NCBI RefSeq assembly: GCF_900250075.1
Contig: NZ_LT977070.1
Span: 2,426,734 to 2,490,733, forward strand
From: Cupriavidus taiwanensis
Lineage (GTDB): Bacteria; Pseudomonadota; Gammaproteobacteria; Burkholderiales; Burkholderiaceae
DNA: 64,000 nucleotides
Direction: 5' to 3'
The notes under the pieces were generated by a model. That model did no database searches and was not told where the DNA came from. It saw nothing but the letters and a program-made list of their open reading frames with translations. A program made the position numbers and the translations under genes. Positions 1 through 10,356 of this stretch are shown in pieces (the stretch's first letter is position 1; the number at the start of each line of letters is the position of its first letter).

Positions 1-50
1 ATGCTCTTGATGTCTGTGCGTTTTGGCATTGCACGCTCTCTTTATGGGCC

Positions 51-102
51 GGTCCGCCTTGCCTGCGGACCGCGCCGGTAATCAGGGAATCCGTCCGGAT
101 TC
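51..102. other. Two hairpins downstream of leuE
   Basis: The first 118 bases hold no gene. They contain two perfect inverted repeats: GGTCCGC (51-57) with GCGGACC (65-71), and GAATCC (87-92) with GGATTC (97-102). Neither is followed by a T-run on the minus strand, so they do not look like classic intrinsic terminators. If carB follows to the left, they would lie in the leuE-carB spacer and could be RNA processing or attenuation structures. That role is inference. Confidence 0.4.
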
Positions 103-118
103 GAAAATGTGGTCTGGC

Positions 119-796
119 TCAGTTCATCGTGGCGGTCGCCAGCTTGGCGCCGAAGCCGATGAACATCGCCCCTACCCCGCTGGACATGCCGGCCGACAGC
201 CGGCGGCGGCGCCGGAACGCCTCGGCCAGCTTCGCGCCCACGAAGATGATCGTGGTCAGGTAGGCAAAGCTGCAGATCTGGCACACCAGCCCCAGCACCC
301 CGAACGACAGCACCGGGTAGGCAAAGGCCGGGTCGACGAACTGGATGAAGAACGAGATGAAGAACAGGATCGCCTTCGGGTTCAGCAGGCTGATCAGCAG
401 CGCCTTGCGGAACGGGTCGGACTGGTCCGTCGTGGCCGCCGGCACCGCCGCCGCGCCGGCGGCATCGCCGCGCGCGGCCCAGCTTCGCAGCGCGCCGCGC
501 AGCATGTTGAAGCCGATCCACGCCAGGTAGGCCGCGCCGACGTACTTCACCACGTAGAACAGCGCCGGGCTGGCCTTGAGCAGCGAGGCCACGCCCGCCG
601 CCGACAGCACCATCAGCACCGCGTCGCCCAGGAACACCCCACACGCGCCCTTGTAGCCGGCGCGCACGCCGCGCTGCGCCGCCACCGACAGCACGTACAT
701 CGAGTTCGGCCCCGGCAGCAGCACGATGAAGATCGTGCCCAGCACATAGGTCCAGAAGTCGGTGATGCCGAAAGCGGTATGCATGAAGGCGTTCAT
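119..796 (-). CDS. leuE: LysE-family amino-acid exporter, LeuE type
   Basis: Predicted inner-membrane exporter of 225 residues, the usual size for the LysE/RhtB family. The N-terminus, with FWTYVLGTIFIVLLPGPNS, followed by GVFLGDAVLM and later the NPKAILFFISFF segment, matches the pattern of E. coli LeuE, which exports leucine and related amino acids. About six hydrophobic segments are visible. The start is the ATG at 796; longer in-frame extension runs into the carA region in another frame and is not coding. The gene lies 35 bp downstream of carA on the same strand and is probably cotranscribed with it. The family is clear; leucine as the substrate is inferred from similarity. Confidence 0.85.
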   Translation of the reverse strand: MNAFMHTAFGITDFWTYVLGTIFIVLLPGPNSMYVLSVAAQRGVRAGYKGACGVFLGDAVLMVLSAAGVASLLKASPALFYVVKYVGAAYLAWIGFNMLRGALRSWAARGDAAGAAAVPAATTDQSDPFRKALLISLLNPKAILFFISFFIQFVDPAFAYPVLSFGVLGLVCQICSFAYLTTIIFVGAKLAEAFRRRRRLSAGMSSGVGAMFIGFGAKLATATMN

Positions 797-831
797 GGGA
801 TGTCCCGGTGTCTCTCGCTGTTCCCGGGCGC

Positions 832-1968
<1,137 letters not shown>

Positions 1969-2197
1969 GGGTAGGCTCCTGCTGGACTCACCCCGTGACC
2001 GACCAATCGACGCCTCGTGCCTCCCAGGCTGGATCCGTGATGGCGGCAGCGGCATTGCGCCGATGCGGTCGGATCCGGTCGCGGCATGCACTTTGCATCA
2101 CATCAAATATGAACGGCAAAGGCGGCGCGGATGGGGGCGGCGGAAGGTGGAAAGCGGTTGGCGCTAGGGTGAAGGGTTCTGAAAGCGAAACTTTCGA

Positions 2198-2226
2198 ATT
2201 ATATCCCGAGCCACCCAATTTCTCAA
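2198..2226 (-). promoter_or_regulatory. Sigma70 promoter of carA
   Basis: On the minus strand TTGAGA (2221-2226), a 17-base spacer and a perfect TATAAT (2198-2203). Just downstream is GAAAG-CGAAA-CTTTC (2181-2195), a small perfect hairpin in the predicted 5' leader. The interval 1969-2324 (356 bases) holds this promoter, a leader of roughly 220 bases and no other gene. In other bacteria carAB promoters respond to arginine and pyrimidines; no ARG box was recognised here. Confidence 0.75.
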
Positions 2227-2324
2227 GTTTTCAAGGACTTGCGCGCGGCAGGCGGCAACCTCGCCGCGCCAGCGGCGGCCGCGCTGCCCGCGCCCACGGC
2301 CCGGGTTGCACCCCGGCAGCCGGA

Positions 2325-2735
2325 TTATCGCGGCGGCGGCACCACCGCCGTGACCTCGATTTCCACCTTGGCGCGCGGCTCGACCAGGTCGGCGACCTCG
2401 ACCGCCGTCATGGCCGGGAAGTGGCGCCCGATGATGGCCCGGTAATGTTCGCCGATCGCCCCATAGGCGCCGACATACTCGGCCTTGTCCTTCACATACC
2501 AGGTCATGCGCGCGATATGCTCGGGCCGCGCCTCGCCGGCCGCCAGCACTGCGACGACGTTGCGCAGCGTCTGCGCCACCTGCAGGCCGAAGTCGTCGGT
2601 CTCGAATTCACATTGGCTGTTCCAGCCGATCTGGCCGCTGATGAACAGCAGGCGGCTGCCGGCCTGCATCTCGGTCATCATGCCGTTGGCGTAGCCGCGC
2701 GGCGGCGCCCAGTCGGGCGGCTGCAGGATCTTCAT
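2325..2735 (-). CDS. RidA/YjgF-family enamine/imine deaminase-like protein
   Basis: A 136-residue protein of the RidA (YjgF/YER057c/UK114) family, recognisable from LFISGQIGWN, the TLRNVVAVLAAGEARPEHI region and the closing VEIEVTAVVPPPR. RidA proteins form trimers and hydrolyse reactive enamines or imines, releasing ammonium. It is the last gene of the anthranilate-CoA operon, 46 bp after the thioesterase, and its start at ATG 2735 is preceded by GGGAA. Its placement suggests deamination of an amino-alicyclic CoA intermediate. That specific role is inference; family membership is firm. Confidence 0.85.
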   Translation of the reverse strand: MKILQPPDWAPPRGYANGMMTEMQAGSRLLFISGQIGWNSQCEFETDDFGLQVAQTLRNVVAVLAAGEARPEHIARMTWYVKDKAEYVGAYGAIGEHYRAIIGRHFPAMTAVEVADLVEPRAKVEIEVTAVVPPPR

Positions 2736-2781
2736 GTCGTTTCCCTGTGGTTGCTTGGTATGAGTGGATGGAAATCGGGGT

Positions 2782-3207
2782 TCAGGCCGCGGCGACCAGG
2801 TAACGCGCCATGGCCTCGCGCACGGATTCGGGCAGCGGCTGCGGCGCAATCGCGCCGGTATCGACGCAGACCAGCCGTTGCGTCACTTCCATGCGGGTAT
2901 CGTCGTGGGGGCCGGCAAAGCGGATCGCCAGCGTGAAGCTGGACTGGCCCAGTTTCAGTACACGCAACTCGCGTGTCAGCACCTCGCCCAGCCGGCTGGG
3001 CGCCAGGAAGCGGCACTCCAGCTCGGCCGTCGGCACGCCCGCGCGGCCCTCGCCATGCATGGCATCGAATGGCCAGCCCAGCGCCTCGCCGAACCAGTCC
3101 TCGATCAGGTCGTTGAGCATCTCGAAGTAGCGCGGATAGAACACGATGCCGGCGGCGTCGCAGTGCTTGAAGCGCACCAGCACGGTATTGCGGAACACGT
3201 CGCTCAT
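2782..3207 (-). CDS. 4HBT-family acyl-CoA thioesterase (hot-dog fold)
   Basis: A 141-residue hot-dog-fold protein. The segment [21 protein letters not shown] is the signature of 4-hydroxybenzoyl-CoA/YbgC thioesterases, in which the Asp after the Cys (here DAAGIVF) is catalytic. It starts within the last codons of the CoA ligase (TCAT/ATGA overlap at 3204-3207), so the two are translationally coupled. It may release CoA from dead-end aryl-CoA or from a ring-cleavage intermediate in 2-aminobenzoyl-CoA metabolism. The exact substrate cannot be read from the sequence. Confidence 0.85.
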   Translation of the reverse strand: MSDVFRNTVLVRFKHCDAAGIVFYPRYFEMLNDLIEDWFGEALGWPFDAMHGEGRAGVPTAELECRFLAPSRLGEVLTRELRVLKLGQSSFTLAIRFAGPHDDTRMEVTQRLVCVDTGAIAPQPLPESVREAMARYLVAAA

Positions 3208-4892
3208 GGCTGCCCCTGGTTTGGCTTGCCGCCATTGCCTGCAGCCGGCCCCTGCTCCGCCATCTGGCGCAGCCTGAAGCGCTGCAGCTTGCCGGTCTCG
3301 GTGCGCGGCAGCGCCGGCACGAACTCGATGCGGCGCGGGTACTTGTACGGCGCGATCTGCCGCTTCACGTAGTCCTGCAGCGCGGTGCGCGTGGCGTCGT
3401 CAGCGGGCACGCCTTCGCGCAGCACCACGTAGGCCATCACCACCTGGCCGCGCCCGTCGTCCGGCGCGCCGACCACGCCGCATTCGGCCACCGCCTCGTG
3501 CTGCATCAGCGCGCTCTCCACCTCCGGCCCGGCAATGTTGTAGCCGGCCGAGATGATCATGTCGTCGGAGCGCGCCTGGTAGTAGTAATAGCCGTCCGCG
3601 TCGGCGACGAAGGTATCGCCCGGCAGGTTCCAGCCGGCCTTCACATAGTTGGCCTGGCGCGGGTCGTCCAGGTAGCGGCAGCCGGTCGGGCCCTGCACCG
3701 CCAGCTTGCCGACCTGGCCCGGCGGCAGCGGCCGCATCTCCTCGTCTACGATCTGCGCCACGTAGCCGGGCACCACCTTGCCGATCGCGCCGGGCCTGAC
3801 CTCGGCGCCGGCGCTCGAGATAAAGATGTGCATCATCTCGGTGCCGCCGATGCCATCGGTCATCTCGATGCCGGTGGCGGCCTTCCAGCTTTGCCGCGTG
3901 GCGTCCGGCAGCGCCTCGCCGGCCGACACGCTATGCCGCAGGCTGGAGATATCGAAGCGCGGCGCCAGCGCCGCCATCTGCCGGTAGAAGGTGGGCGCAG
4001 TGAAGACGATGGTGGCGCGGAAGTCGTGGATCAGTTCGAGCAACGTTTCAGGGGTGAGCTTCTCCGCCAGCACGGTGCTGGCGCCGATGCGCAACGGGAA
4101 GCACAGCATGCCGCCGAGCCCGAAGGTGAAGGCGATCGGCGGGGTGCCGCAAAAGATGTCGTCCGGCCCGGAGCGCAGCACATGGCGCGGGAACAGGTCG
4201 CACATGGCCAGCACGTCGCGGTGGAAATGCATGGTGCCCTTGGGCTGTCCGGTGGTGCCGCTGGTAAAGGCGATCAGGCAGACATCGTCGCTGGCGGTGT
4301 CGCAGGCGTCGAAGGTCTGCGGCTTGCCGGCCATTGCCGCCTCCAGCGAGCCCTCGCCTTCGCCGTTGAAATACAGCGCTTGCGCGAGGCTCGGGCAATG
4401 GCATTCGCCGCCGGGCTGCTGGTTGGCGTCGAGCTCGTCGCGCAGCCGCGCATCGCACAGCGCGGCGCTGACCTGCGCCTTGTCGATGATCTGCTTGAGC
4501 TCCCTGGCGCGCAGCAGCGGCATGGTCGGCACCGCCACCAGCCCGGCCTTCAGCGTGGCCAGCCAGCTGGCCGCCATCATCAGGTTGTTGGGGCCGCGCA
4601 GCAGCACGCGGTTGCCGGGCACCAGCCGCATGTCCTCGACCAGCACTTGGGCGATGCGGTTCACCAGCGCCGCGAGTTCGGCATAGGTGACCGTCTCGAT
4701 GCGGCCGTCGCGGCGATGGCGGATGGCAACGCGCTCGCCGCGGCCTTCGCGCACGTGGCGGTCGACCAGTTCCGCCGCGGCATTGATCCGCTCGGGGTAG
4801 TCGGTGTCGGCATTGAAGCGGAACACCGGCCACTGGTCCTGCGGCGGCAGGCGGTCGCGCGCGAAGGTGTCGAGGTGGGCTGTGGTCGCCAT
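3204..4892 (-). CDS. 2-aminobenzoate-CoA ligase (benzoate-CoA ligase family)
   Basis: ANL-superfamily adenylating enzyme of 562 residues that should activate anthranilate with ATP and CoA to 2-aminobenzoyl-CoA. The P-loop-like motif [20 protein letters not shown], the [11 protein letters not shown] substrate/AMP region, [19 protein letters not shown] hinge motif and the C-terminal catalytic lysine in [14 protein letters not shown] are all intact. The start is ATG 4892, with AGGAGA upstream; a longer in-frame start lacks a ribosome site. In Azoarcus evansii the equivalent ligase is called AbmG. The assignment rests on family resemblance plus the flavin monooxygenase/reductase fusion in the same operon; salicylate-CoA ligase is the main alternative. 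Confidence 0.85.
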   Translation of the reverse strand: MATTAHLDTFARDRLPPQDQWPVFRFNADTDYPERINAAAELVDRHVREGRGERVAIRHRRDGRIETVTYAELAALVNRIAQVLVEDMRLVPGNRVLLRGPNNLMMAASWLATLKAGLVAVPTMPLLRARELKQIIDKAQVSAALCDARLRDELDANQQPGGECHCPSLAQALYFNGEGEGSLEAAMAGKPQTFDACDTASDDVCLIAFTSGTTGQPKGTMHFHRDVLAMCDLFPRHVLRSGPDDIFCGTPPIAFTFGLGGMLCFPLRIGASTVLAEKLTPETLLELIHDFRATIVFTAPTFYRQMAALAPRFDISSLRHSVSAGEALPDATRQSWKAATGIEMTDGIGGTEMMHIFISSAGAEVRPGAIGKVVPGYVAQIVDEEMRPLPPGQVGKLAVQGPTGCRYLDDPRQANYVKAGWNLPGDTFVADADGYYYYQARSDDMIISAGYNIAGPEVESALMQHEAVAECGVVGAPDDGRGQVVMAYVVLREGVPADDATRTALQDYVKRQIAPYKYPRRIEFVPALPRTETGKLQRFRLRQMAEQGPAAGNGGKPNQGQP

Positions 4893-4961
4893 GGCTTGTC
4901 TCCTGTCTGCTCTGTATCGGTACGGCAGTTCGTGGGTGGCGCGGGGGCGCAAGGTCCGGTC

Positions 4962-6131
4962 TCAGGCCGTATGCCCGGCCAGCGTCTCGCGCGCGATGAT
5001 CAGCTTCTGCACTTCGGTGGCGCCCTCGTAGATGCGCAGCGAGCGGATCTCGCGGTACAGGCTTTCCACGCGCGTGCCGACCTTGACGCCCAGGCCGCCG
5101 AACATCTGCACCGCGCGGTCGATCACCTGCTGCGCGTTCTCGGTGGCGACCATCTTGGCCATGGCCGCCTCGCGCGTGGTGCGCTGTCCCTTGACGTCGC
5201 GCAGCCAGGCGGCGCGGTAGGTCAGCAGCGCCGCGGCGTCGATCGCGGTGGCCATGTCGCCGATGGCGGCCTGGGTCAGCTGCAGGTCGGCCAGCACGCC
5301 GCCGAACATCGGCCGCGCGCGGGCACGTGCCAGCGCATCGTCCAGCGCCGCGCGGCCGAAGCCCAGCGCCGCCGCGGCAACCGAAGCGCGGAAGATGTCG
5401 AGCGTCATCATCGCCACCTTGAAGCCCTGCCCCGCCTCGCCCAGGCGGTTGCCCACCGGCACGCGGCACTGGTCGAAGCGCAGCGTGGCCAGCGGATGCG
5501 GCGCCATCACGTCGATGCGTTCGGCAATGGACAGGCCCGGCGTGTCGGCGTCGACCACCAGCGCCGTAATGCCGCGCGCGCCCGGGGCCTCGCCGGTGCG
5601 CACGAACACGCAGTAGAAATCCGCGATGCCGCCATTCGAGATCCAGGTCTTGGCGCCATCGATCACATAGTGGCTGCCGTCGTCCGACAGCTTCGCGCTG
5701 CATTGCATCGCGGCGACATCCGAGCCGGCCTCGGGCTCCGACAGCGCGAACGCGGCAATTGCCTCGCCGCGGGCCACGCGCGGCAGGTAGCGCGCGCGCA
5801 GCGCGTCGCTGCCCGCCAGCGTGATCGCGCCCGAGCCCAGGCCCTGCATGGCAAAGGCAAAATCGGCCAGGCCGTCATGGCGCGCGAGCGTCTCGCGCAG
5901 CAGGCACAGCGAGCGCGAGTCCAGCGCCGGCAGCGCGCCGCCATGCGCGGCCGGCACGCAGTAGCGCAGCCAGCCGGCCTCGCCCAGCTGCCGCACCACC
6001 GTGCGGCAGGCGGCGTCGGTATCGCTGTGGTCGACCCGCAGGTGTTGCCCGCACCATGCGTCGAGTTCGCGCTCCAGCGCGCGGTGGACGTCGTCGAACA
6101 GCGGCAGATCCAGGTAGGTCTTGTCGGACAT
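4962..6131 (-). CDS. Acyl-CoA dehydrogenase
   Basis: FAD-dependent acyl-CoA dehydrogenase of 389 residues, close to the usual 380-390. The FAD/substrate motif [18 protein letters not shown], the [13 protein letters not shown] segment and the C-terminal [16 protein letters not shown] signature are intact. It lies six bases after the enoyl-CoA hydratase and 69 bases before the ligase. In this operon it would oxidise an alicyclic or opened-ring CoA ester in the beta-oxidation-like lower part of anthranilyl-CoA degradation. The precise substrate is inferred. Confidence 0.9.
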   Translation of the reverse strand: MSDKTYLDLPLFDDVHRALERELDAWCGQHLRVDHSDTDAACRTVVRQLGEAGWLRYCVPAAHGGALPALDSRSLCLLRETLARHDGLADFAFAMQGLGSGAITLAGSDALRARYLPRVARGEAIAAFALSEPEAGSDVAAMQCSAKLSDDGSHYVIDGAKTWISNGGIADFYCVFVRTGEAPGARGITALVVDADTPGLSIAERIDVMAPHPLATLRFDQCRVPVGNRLGEAGQGFKVAMMTLDIFRASVAAAALGFGRAALDDALARARARPMFGGVLADLQLTQAAIGDMATAIDAAALLTYRAAWLRDVKGQRTTREAAMAKMVATENAQQVIDRAVQMFGGLGVKVGTRVESLYREIRSLRIYEGATEVQKLIIARETLAGHTA

Positions 6132-6137
6132 GGCGGC

Positions 6138-6989
6138 TCAGTCCCCTTCGAACACCGGCTTGGTCTTGGCGACGAAAGCCTCGTAGGCGCGGCGGAAATC
6201 CCGCGTCTGCATGCAGATGGCCTGCGCCTCGGCCTCGGCCTCGATGGCTTCGTCCAGGCCCATGTTCCATTCCTGGTGCAGCAGCTTCTTGGTCACGCCG
6301 TGGGCGAAGGTGGGGCCGGCGGCCAGTTGCGCGGCCAGCGCCTGCGCCTGCGCCAGCACCGCTTCGGACGGGTGCAGCGCGTTGAAGAAGCCCCACTGCA
6401 GCCCTTCCTCCGCGCTCATCGAGCGGCCCGTGTACAGAAGCTCGCTGGCTCGGCCCTGCCCGATCACCCGCGGCAGCAGCGTGCACGCGCCCATGTCGGC
6501 ACCGGCCAGGCCGACGCGCGTGAACAGGAAAGCGGTCCTGGCCTGCGCCGTGCCCAGGCGCATGTCGGAAGCCAGCGCCATCATCGCGCCGGCGCCGGCG
6601 CAGATGCCGTCGACCGCGCTCACCACCGGCTGCGGGCAGGCGCGCATCGCCTTGACCAGGTCGCCGGTCATGCGCGTGAAGTCGAGCAACTCGGGCATGG
6701 TCATCTGCGTCAGCGGCCCGATGATCTCGTGCACATCGCCGCCCGAGCAGAAGTTGCCGCCGGCGCCGGTGACCACCACCGCCTTGATGTCGCTGGCGTA
6801 GCACAGGCCGCGGAACAGGTCGCGCAGCTCGGCGTAGGAGTCGAAGGTCAGCGGGTTCTTGCGCTCCGGCCGGTTCAGCGTGATGGTCCCGACCTTGCCG
6901 TCGTCGGACACCGACCACAGGAAGTGCCGCGGTTCATAGCCGGCAAAGCTGCGCTTGTGGTGGCGCATGTCGAGTGCGATATCAGTCAT
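6138..6989 (-). CDS. Enoyl-CoA hydratase/isomerase family protein
   Basis: Crotonase-fold protein of 283 residues. The oxyanion-hole segments are visible as [15 protein letters not shown] and [18 protein letters not shown], followed by [21 protein letters not shown], where the usual Glu/Gly catalytic positions are altered (an Asp in GADMG). The N-terminal 25 residues (to SVSDDGKV) form an extension relative to short hydratases. It sits 25 bp after the SDR gene in the anthranilate-CoA operon. Hydration of an unsaturated ring or opened-ring CoA intermediate is likely; a ring hydrolase role is possible given the modified active-site loop. Confidence 0.88.
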   Translation of the reverse strand: MTDIALDMRHHKRSFAGYEPRHFLWSVSDDGKVGTITLNRPERKNPLTFDSYAELRDLFRGLCYASDIKAVVVTGAGGNFCSGGDVHEIIGPLTQMTMPELLDFTRMTGDLVKAMRACPQPVVSAVDGICAGAGAMMALASDMRLGTAQARTAFLFTRVGLAGADMGACTLLPRVIGQGRASELLYTGRSMSAEEGLQWGFFNALHPSEAVLAQAQALAAQLAAGPTFAHGVTKKLLHQEWNMGLDEAIEAEAEAQAICMQTRDFRRAYEAFVAKTKPVFEGD

Positions 6990-7014
6990 GGTTCTCTCTC
7001 AGGTCCTTGTCTTG

Positions 7015-7818
7015 TCAGCCCGCCATCACTTCGCCGCCGGCCACCGGGATCGCCTGGCCGGTGATCGCGCCGGCGGACGGCTGGCACAGCCACGCCACGG
7101 CGTCGGCCACTTCCTCGGGCTTAACCAGGCGGCGCTGCGGATTGCGCGCGGCCAGTTCGGCACGCGCCTGGTCTTCGGTGCGGCCGGTCTTGCCGACGAT
7201 ATTGGCGACCGCGTCGCGCACGATATCGGTCTCGGTGTAGCCCGGGCAAACCGCGTTGACGGTCACGCCCTTGGCCGCGGTCTCCAGCGCCAGCGCGCGC
7301 GTCAGTCCGATCACGCCATGCTTGGCCGCGCAATAGGCGCTGACATAGCCGTAGCCGATCAGTCCGGCGGTGCTGGCCACGTTGACGATGCGGCCCCAGC
7401 CGGCTTCGAGCATCGCCGGCAGTGCGGCCTGCGTGCACAGGAAGGTGCCGGTCAGGTTGACGTCGAGCATGCGCTGCCACAGCGCGGCATCGGTCTTCAT
7501 GAAGGGCGCGCTGTGCGCCTGCCCGGCGTTGTTTACCAGCATCGATACCGGACCTGCCTGCTCCGTGGCCGCGGCGAAGGCGCGCGCGACGCTGTCGACA
7601 TCGGCAATATCGGCCGTGACGAACGAAACGATGGCGCCTGCCGGTGCCTGCTCGCGCAGGACTTGCACCGTCGCCTGCAGCGTGCCGGCCTCGCGCCCCA
7701 GCAGCGTGACGCTGGCGCCGTCGGCCAGCAGCCGTCGCGCGATTGCGGCGCCGATGCCGCGCCCGCCGCCGGTCACCAGCGCGTGGCGGCCGGCCAGAGT
7801 TGCCGTGCTGCCCGTCAT
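7015..7818 (-). CDS. Short-chain dehydrogenase/reductase (3-hydroxyacyl-CoA dehydrogenase-like)
   Basis: Classical NAD(P)-dependent SDR of 267 residues. The cofactor motif TGGGRGIG lies near residue 16, NNAG follows in the central sheet, and the catalytic Ser-Tyr-Lys set is present ([21 protein letters not shown]). A basic pair after the glycine motif is not obvious, so coenzyme preference is unclear. Its ATG overlaps the TGA of the upstream flavoprotein gene by four bases (7815-7818), indicating coupled translation. Within the operon it would oxidise a hydroxyacyl-CoA made by the hydratase. The substrate is inferred from context. Confidence 0.9.
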   Translation of the reverse strand: MTGSTATLAGRHALVTGGGRGIGAAIARRLLADGASVTLLGREAGTLQATVQVLREQAPAGAIVSFVTADIADVDSVARAFAAATEQAGPVSMLVNNAGQAHSAPFMKTDAALWQRMLDVNLTGTFLCTQAALPAMLEAGWGRIVNVASTAGLIGYGYVSAYCAAKHGVIGLTRALALETAAKGVTVNAVCPGYTETDIVRDAVANIVGKTGRTEDQARAELAARNPQRRLVKPEEVADAVAWLCQPSAGAITGQAIPVAGGEVMAG

Positions 7819-10169
7819 GCCTGCTTCTCCTGCGCCGCGGCGCGTTCAAGGTTGGTTTCCAGCTGCCGCTTGCCCGCCAGGTATTGCTTGGGCCAGGCGA
7901 TGTCGCGGTAGCCGATGCGCGCGGCCTCCTGCAGCGTCCAGGCCGGGTTGGCCAGGTGCGGCCGCGCGATCGCGCACAGGTCGGCGCGGCCGGCGGCGAT
8001 GATCGAGTCGACATGGTCCGCCTCGAAGATCGCACCCACCGCGATGGTGGCGATGCCGGCCTCGTTGCGGATGCGGTCGGCGAACGGAGTCTGGTACATG
8101 CGGCCGTAGACCGGCGCCTGGTCGGGGCTGACCTGGCCCGACGAGCAGTCGATCATGTCGGCCCCCGCGGCCTTGAACGCGCGCGCAATCTCGACCGCGT
8201 CGTCGGGCGTGATGCCGCCCTCGACCCAGTCATGCGCGGAGATGCGCACCGACATCGGCTTGTCCTGCGGCCACACCGCGCGCACCGCGGCAAACACCTC
8301 GAGCGGATATCGCAGCCGCGCCGCCAGCGAACCGCCGTATTCGTCGTCGCGCGTATTGGTCAGCGGCGAGATAAAGCTGGAAAGCAGGTAGCCGTGCGCG
8401 CAGTGCAGCTCGAGCCAGTCGAAGCCGGCCTCGGCCGCCCGCCGCGCGCTGGCGACAAAATCATCGCGCACATGGTCCATGTCGGCGCGCGTCATCGCGC
8501 GCGGGGTCTGCGATTCCCCCGGCAGGTAAGGCAACGGCGACGCCGACATCACCGGCCAGTTGCCCTGCGGCAGCGGATGGTCCATCGCCTCCCAGCCGAG
8601 CTGGGTCGAGCCCTTGCGGCCCGCGTGGCCGATCTGCATGGCGATGCGGGCATCGCTGTTGGCGTGCACGAAATCCACGATGCGCTTCCATGCGTCGCGC
8701 TGCGCATCGTTCCACAAGCCCGGGCAGCCGGGCGTGATGCGCGCATCGGGTGACACGCAGGTCATCTCCGCCACCACCATGCCGGCGCCGCCGAGCGCGC
8801 GCGAGCCCAGGTGGACCAGATGGAAGTCGCCCGGCACGCCGTCGGTGCAGGAATACATCGCCATCGGCGACACCACCACGCGGTTCTTCAGCGTGACCCC
8901 GCGCACGCGGAACGGCGTGAACATCGGCGGCAGCGGCTGGTGCGCCTGCAGCTTCAGGCTGTCGGCCGGCACCCCGGCCTGCTGTGCCAGCCAGTGCTCG
9001 AACTGGGCGACATAGCCGGCATCGCGCACGCGCAGGTTCTCGTGCGAGATCCGTTGCGAGCGCGTCAGCAGCGAATAGGCGAACTGCTCCGGCGGCAGGC
9101 TGCCGGCATAGCGCTCGACGTTCTCGAACCACTCGGTCGAGTTGCGCGCCGCATTCTGGATCTTCAGCACTTCCACGCCGCGCGTGGCTTCATAGCGCGC
9201 CAGCGCATCGGGCAGCCCGTCGTGGCCGCTGCCCCGGATCTCTTCGGCCAGGTCGATGGCATCCTCGAGCGCCAGCTTGGTACCCGAGCCGATCGAGAAA
9301 TGCGCGGTGTGCGCGGCATCGCCCATCAGCACCACCGGCACGCGGCGGCCGTCGGGCAAGGTGTTCCAGTGCACCCATTGCCGGCAGATCACGCGCGGGA
9401 AGCGGATCCAGATCGCCGAGCCGCGCAGGTGCGCCGCGTTGCTGATCAGCTTGTTGCCGTCGAGGTAGCGCGCGAACAGCTTCTCACAGTAGGCCACGCC
9501 CTCTTCCTGGCTCATCTGCTCGATGCCGGCGGCGCGCCAGACCGCTTCCGGGGTCTCGACGATAAAGGTCGAGGTGTTGTCGTCGAAGCGGTAGGCATGC
9601 GCCTGGAACCAGCCGTGCTCGGTCTTCTCAAAGGCAAAGGTGAAGGCGTCGAACAGCTTGTGCGTGCCCAGCCAGACAAAGCGGCACTGGCGCGTATCGA
9701 TATCCGGCCGGAAGGTGTCGGCATAGCGGCTGCGGATGCGGCTGTTCAGGCCGTCCGAGGCGATCACCAGGTCGGCCTGGTATTGCATCGCCAGCGCCTG
9801 GTCGTCGGACACATCGGTCTCGAACACCAGCTTCACCCCGAGCGCTTCGCAGCGCGCCTGCAGGATGTTGAGCAGGCGCTTGCGGCCGATGCCGATAAAG
9901 CCATGCCCGCCCGAGCGGATGGTGCGCCCGCCGATATGGATGTCGATATCGTCCCAGTGGTTAAAGGCGGCGTTGATCTCGCTGGCGCTGGCCGGGTCGG
10001 CCTGCTTCAGGTTGTCCATGGTGGCGTCCGAGAACACCACGCCCCAGCCAAAGGTGTCGTAGGGACGGTTGCGCTCGACCACGATGACCTCGTTGGCCGG
10101 ATCCTGCAATTTCATCAGCAGGCCGAAATACAGGCCGGCGGGGCCTCCGCCAATACAAAGCACGCGCAT
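7815..10169 (-). CDS. 2-aminobenzoyl-CoA monooxygenase/reductase (flavin monooxygenase-OYE fusion)
   Basis: Two-domain flavoprotein of 784 residues. The N-terminal half begins with the FAD motif [14 protein letters not shown] and contains the DG region [20 protein letters not shown] typical of aromatic hydroxylases. From about residue 410 an Old Yellow Enzyme domain follows ([39 protein letters not shown]). This architecture is known for 2-aminobenzoyl-CoA monooxygenase/reductase, which hydroxylates and then hydrides the ring of anthranilyl-CoA; salicylyl-CoA 5-hydroxylase annotations share it. It is the first gene of the operon. The start ATG 10169 is chosen because AGGAGG precedes it and the FAD motif follows within six residues. 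Confidence 0.88.
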   Translation of the reverse strand: MRVLCIGGGPAGLYFGLLMKLQDPANEVIVVERNRPYDTFGWGVVFSDATMDNLKQADPASASEINAAFNHWDDIDIHIGGRTIRSGGHGFIGIGRKRLLNILQARCEALGVKLVFETDVSDDQALAMQYQADLVIASDGLNSRIRSRYADTFRPDIDTRQCRFVWLGTHKLFDAFTFAFEKTEHGWFQAHAYRFDDNTSTFIVETPEAVWRAAGIEQMSQEEGVAYCEKLFARYLDGNKLISNAAHLRGSAIWIRFPRVICRQWVHWNTLPDGRRVPVVLMGDAAHTAHFSIGSGTKLALEDAIDLAEEIRGSGHDGLPDALARYEATRGVEVLKIQNAARNSTEWFENVERYAGSLPPEQFAYSLLTRSQRISHENLRVRDAGYVAQFEHWLAQQAGVPADSLKLQAHQPLPPMFTPFRVRGVTLKNRVVVSPMAMYSCTDGVPGDFHLVHLGSRALGGAGMVVAEMTCVSPDARITPGCPGLWNDAQRDAWKRIVDFVHANSDARIAMQIGHAGRKGSTQLGWEAMDHPLPQGNWPVMSASPLPYLPGESQTPRAMTRADMDHVRDDFVASARRAAEAGFDWLELHCAHGYLLSSFISPLTNTRDDEYGGSLAARLRYPLEVFAAVRAVWPQDKPMSVRISAHDWVEGGITPDDAVEIARAFKAAGADMIDCSSGQVSPDQAPVYGRMYQTPFADRIRNEAGIATIAVGAIFEADHVDSIIAAGRADLCAIARPHLANPAWTLQEAARIGYRDIAWPKQYLAGKRQLETNLERAAAQEKQA

Positions 10170-10250
10170 CTGTTGCCTCCTGCCGGCTGTGCCGGGCGCG
10201 CCGCCCATCGCACGCCGTCCCGGACTACACCGCCATCTAGATCAAGATTA

Positions 10251-10272
10251 AATATTTTATGCTTCAAATATT
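10251..10272. promoter_or_regulatory. Inverted repeat upstream of the anthranilate-CoA operon
   Basis: A perfect AT-rich dyad, AATATTT-N8-AAATATT, stands out in GC-rich surroundings about 80 bases before the first gene of the operon. It is likely the operator and overlaps the probable promoter, though no convincing -35/-10 pair could be fixed. The spacing fits a dimeric regulator of the MarR or TetR type; none is encoded beside it. Regulator identity is inference. Confidence 0.55.
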
Positions 10273-10356
10273 AGACTGCATCACGACCGATGGCAAGGCG
10301 GCGATGCGGTGTGCCGTGTGCGACACCGCCACCGCCCTTCCTTCCGCGCTGCCCCG

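Noticed and set aside
3498..7064. A very long open frame on the plus strand (over 1100 codons) opposite the anthranilate genes
   Set aside because: It is a GC-rich shadow of the minus-strand ligase, dehydrogenase and hydratase genes; its translation is Ala/Arg/His/Gln-rich without domains. The same applies to the long antisense frames over prpE, glpK, glpD, acs and uvrC.
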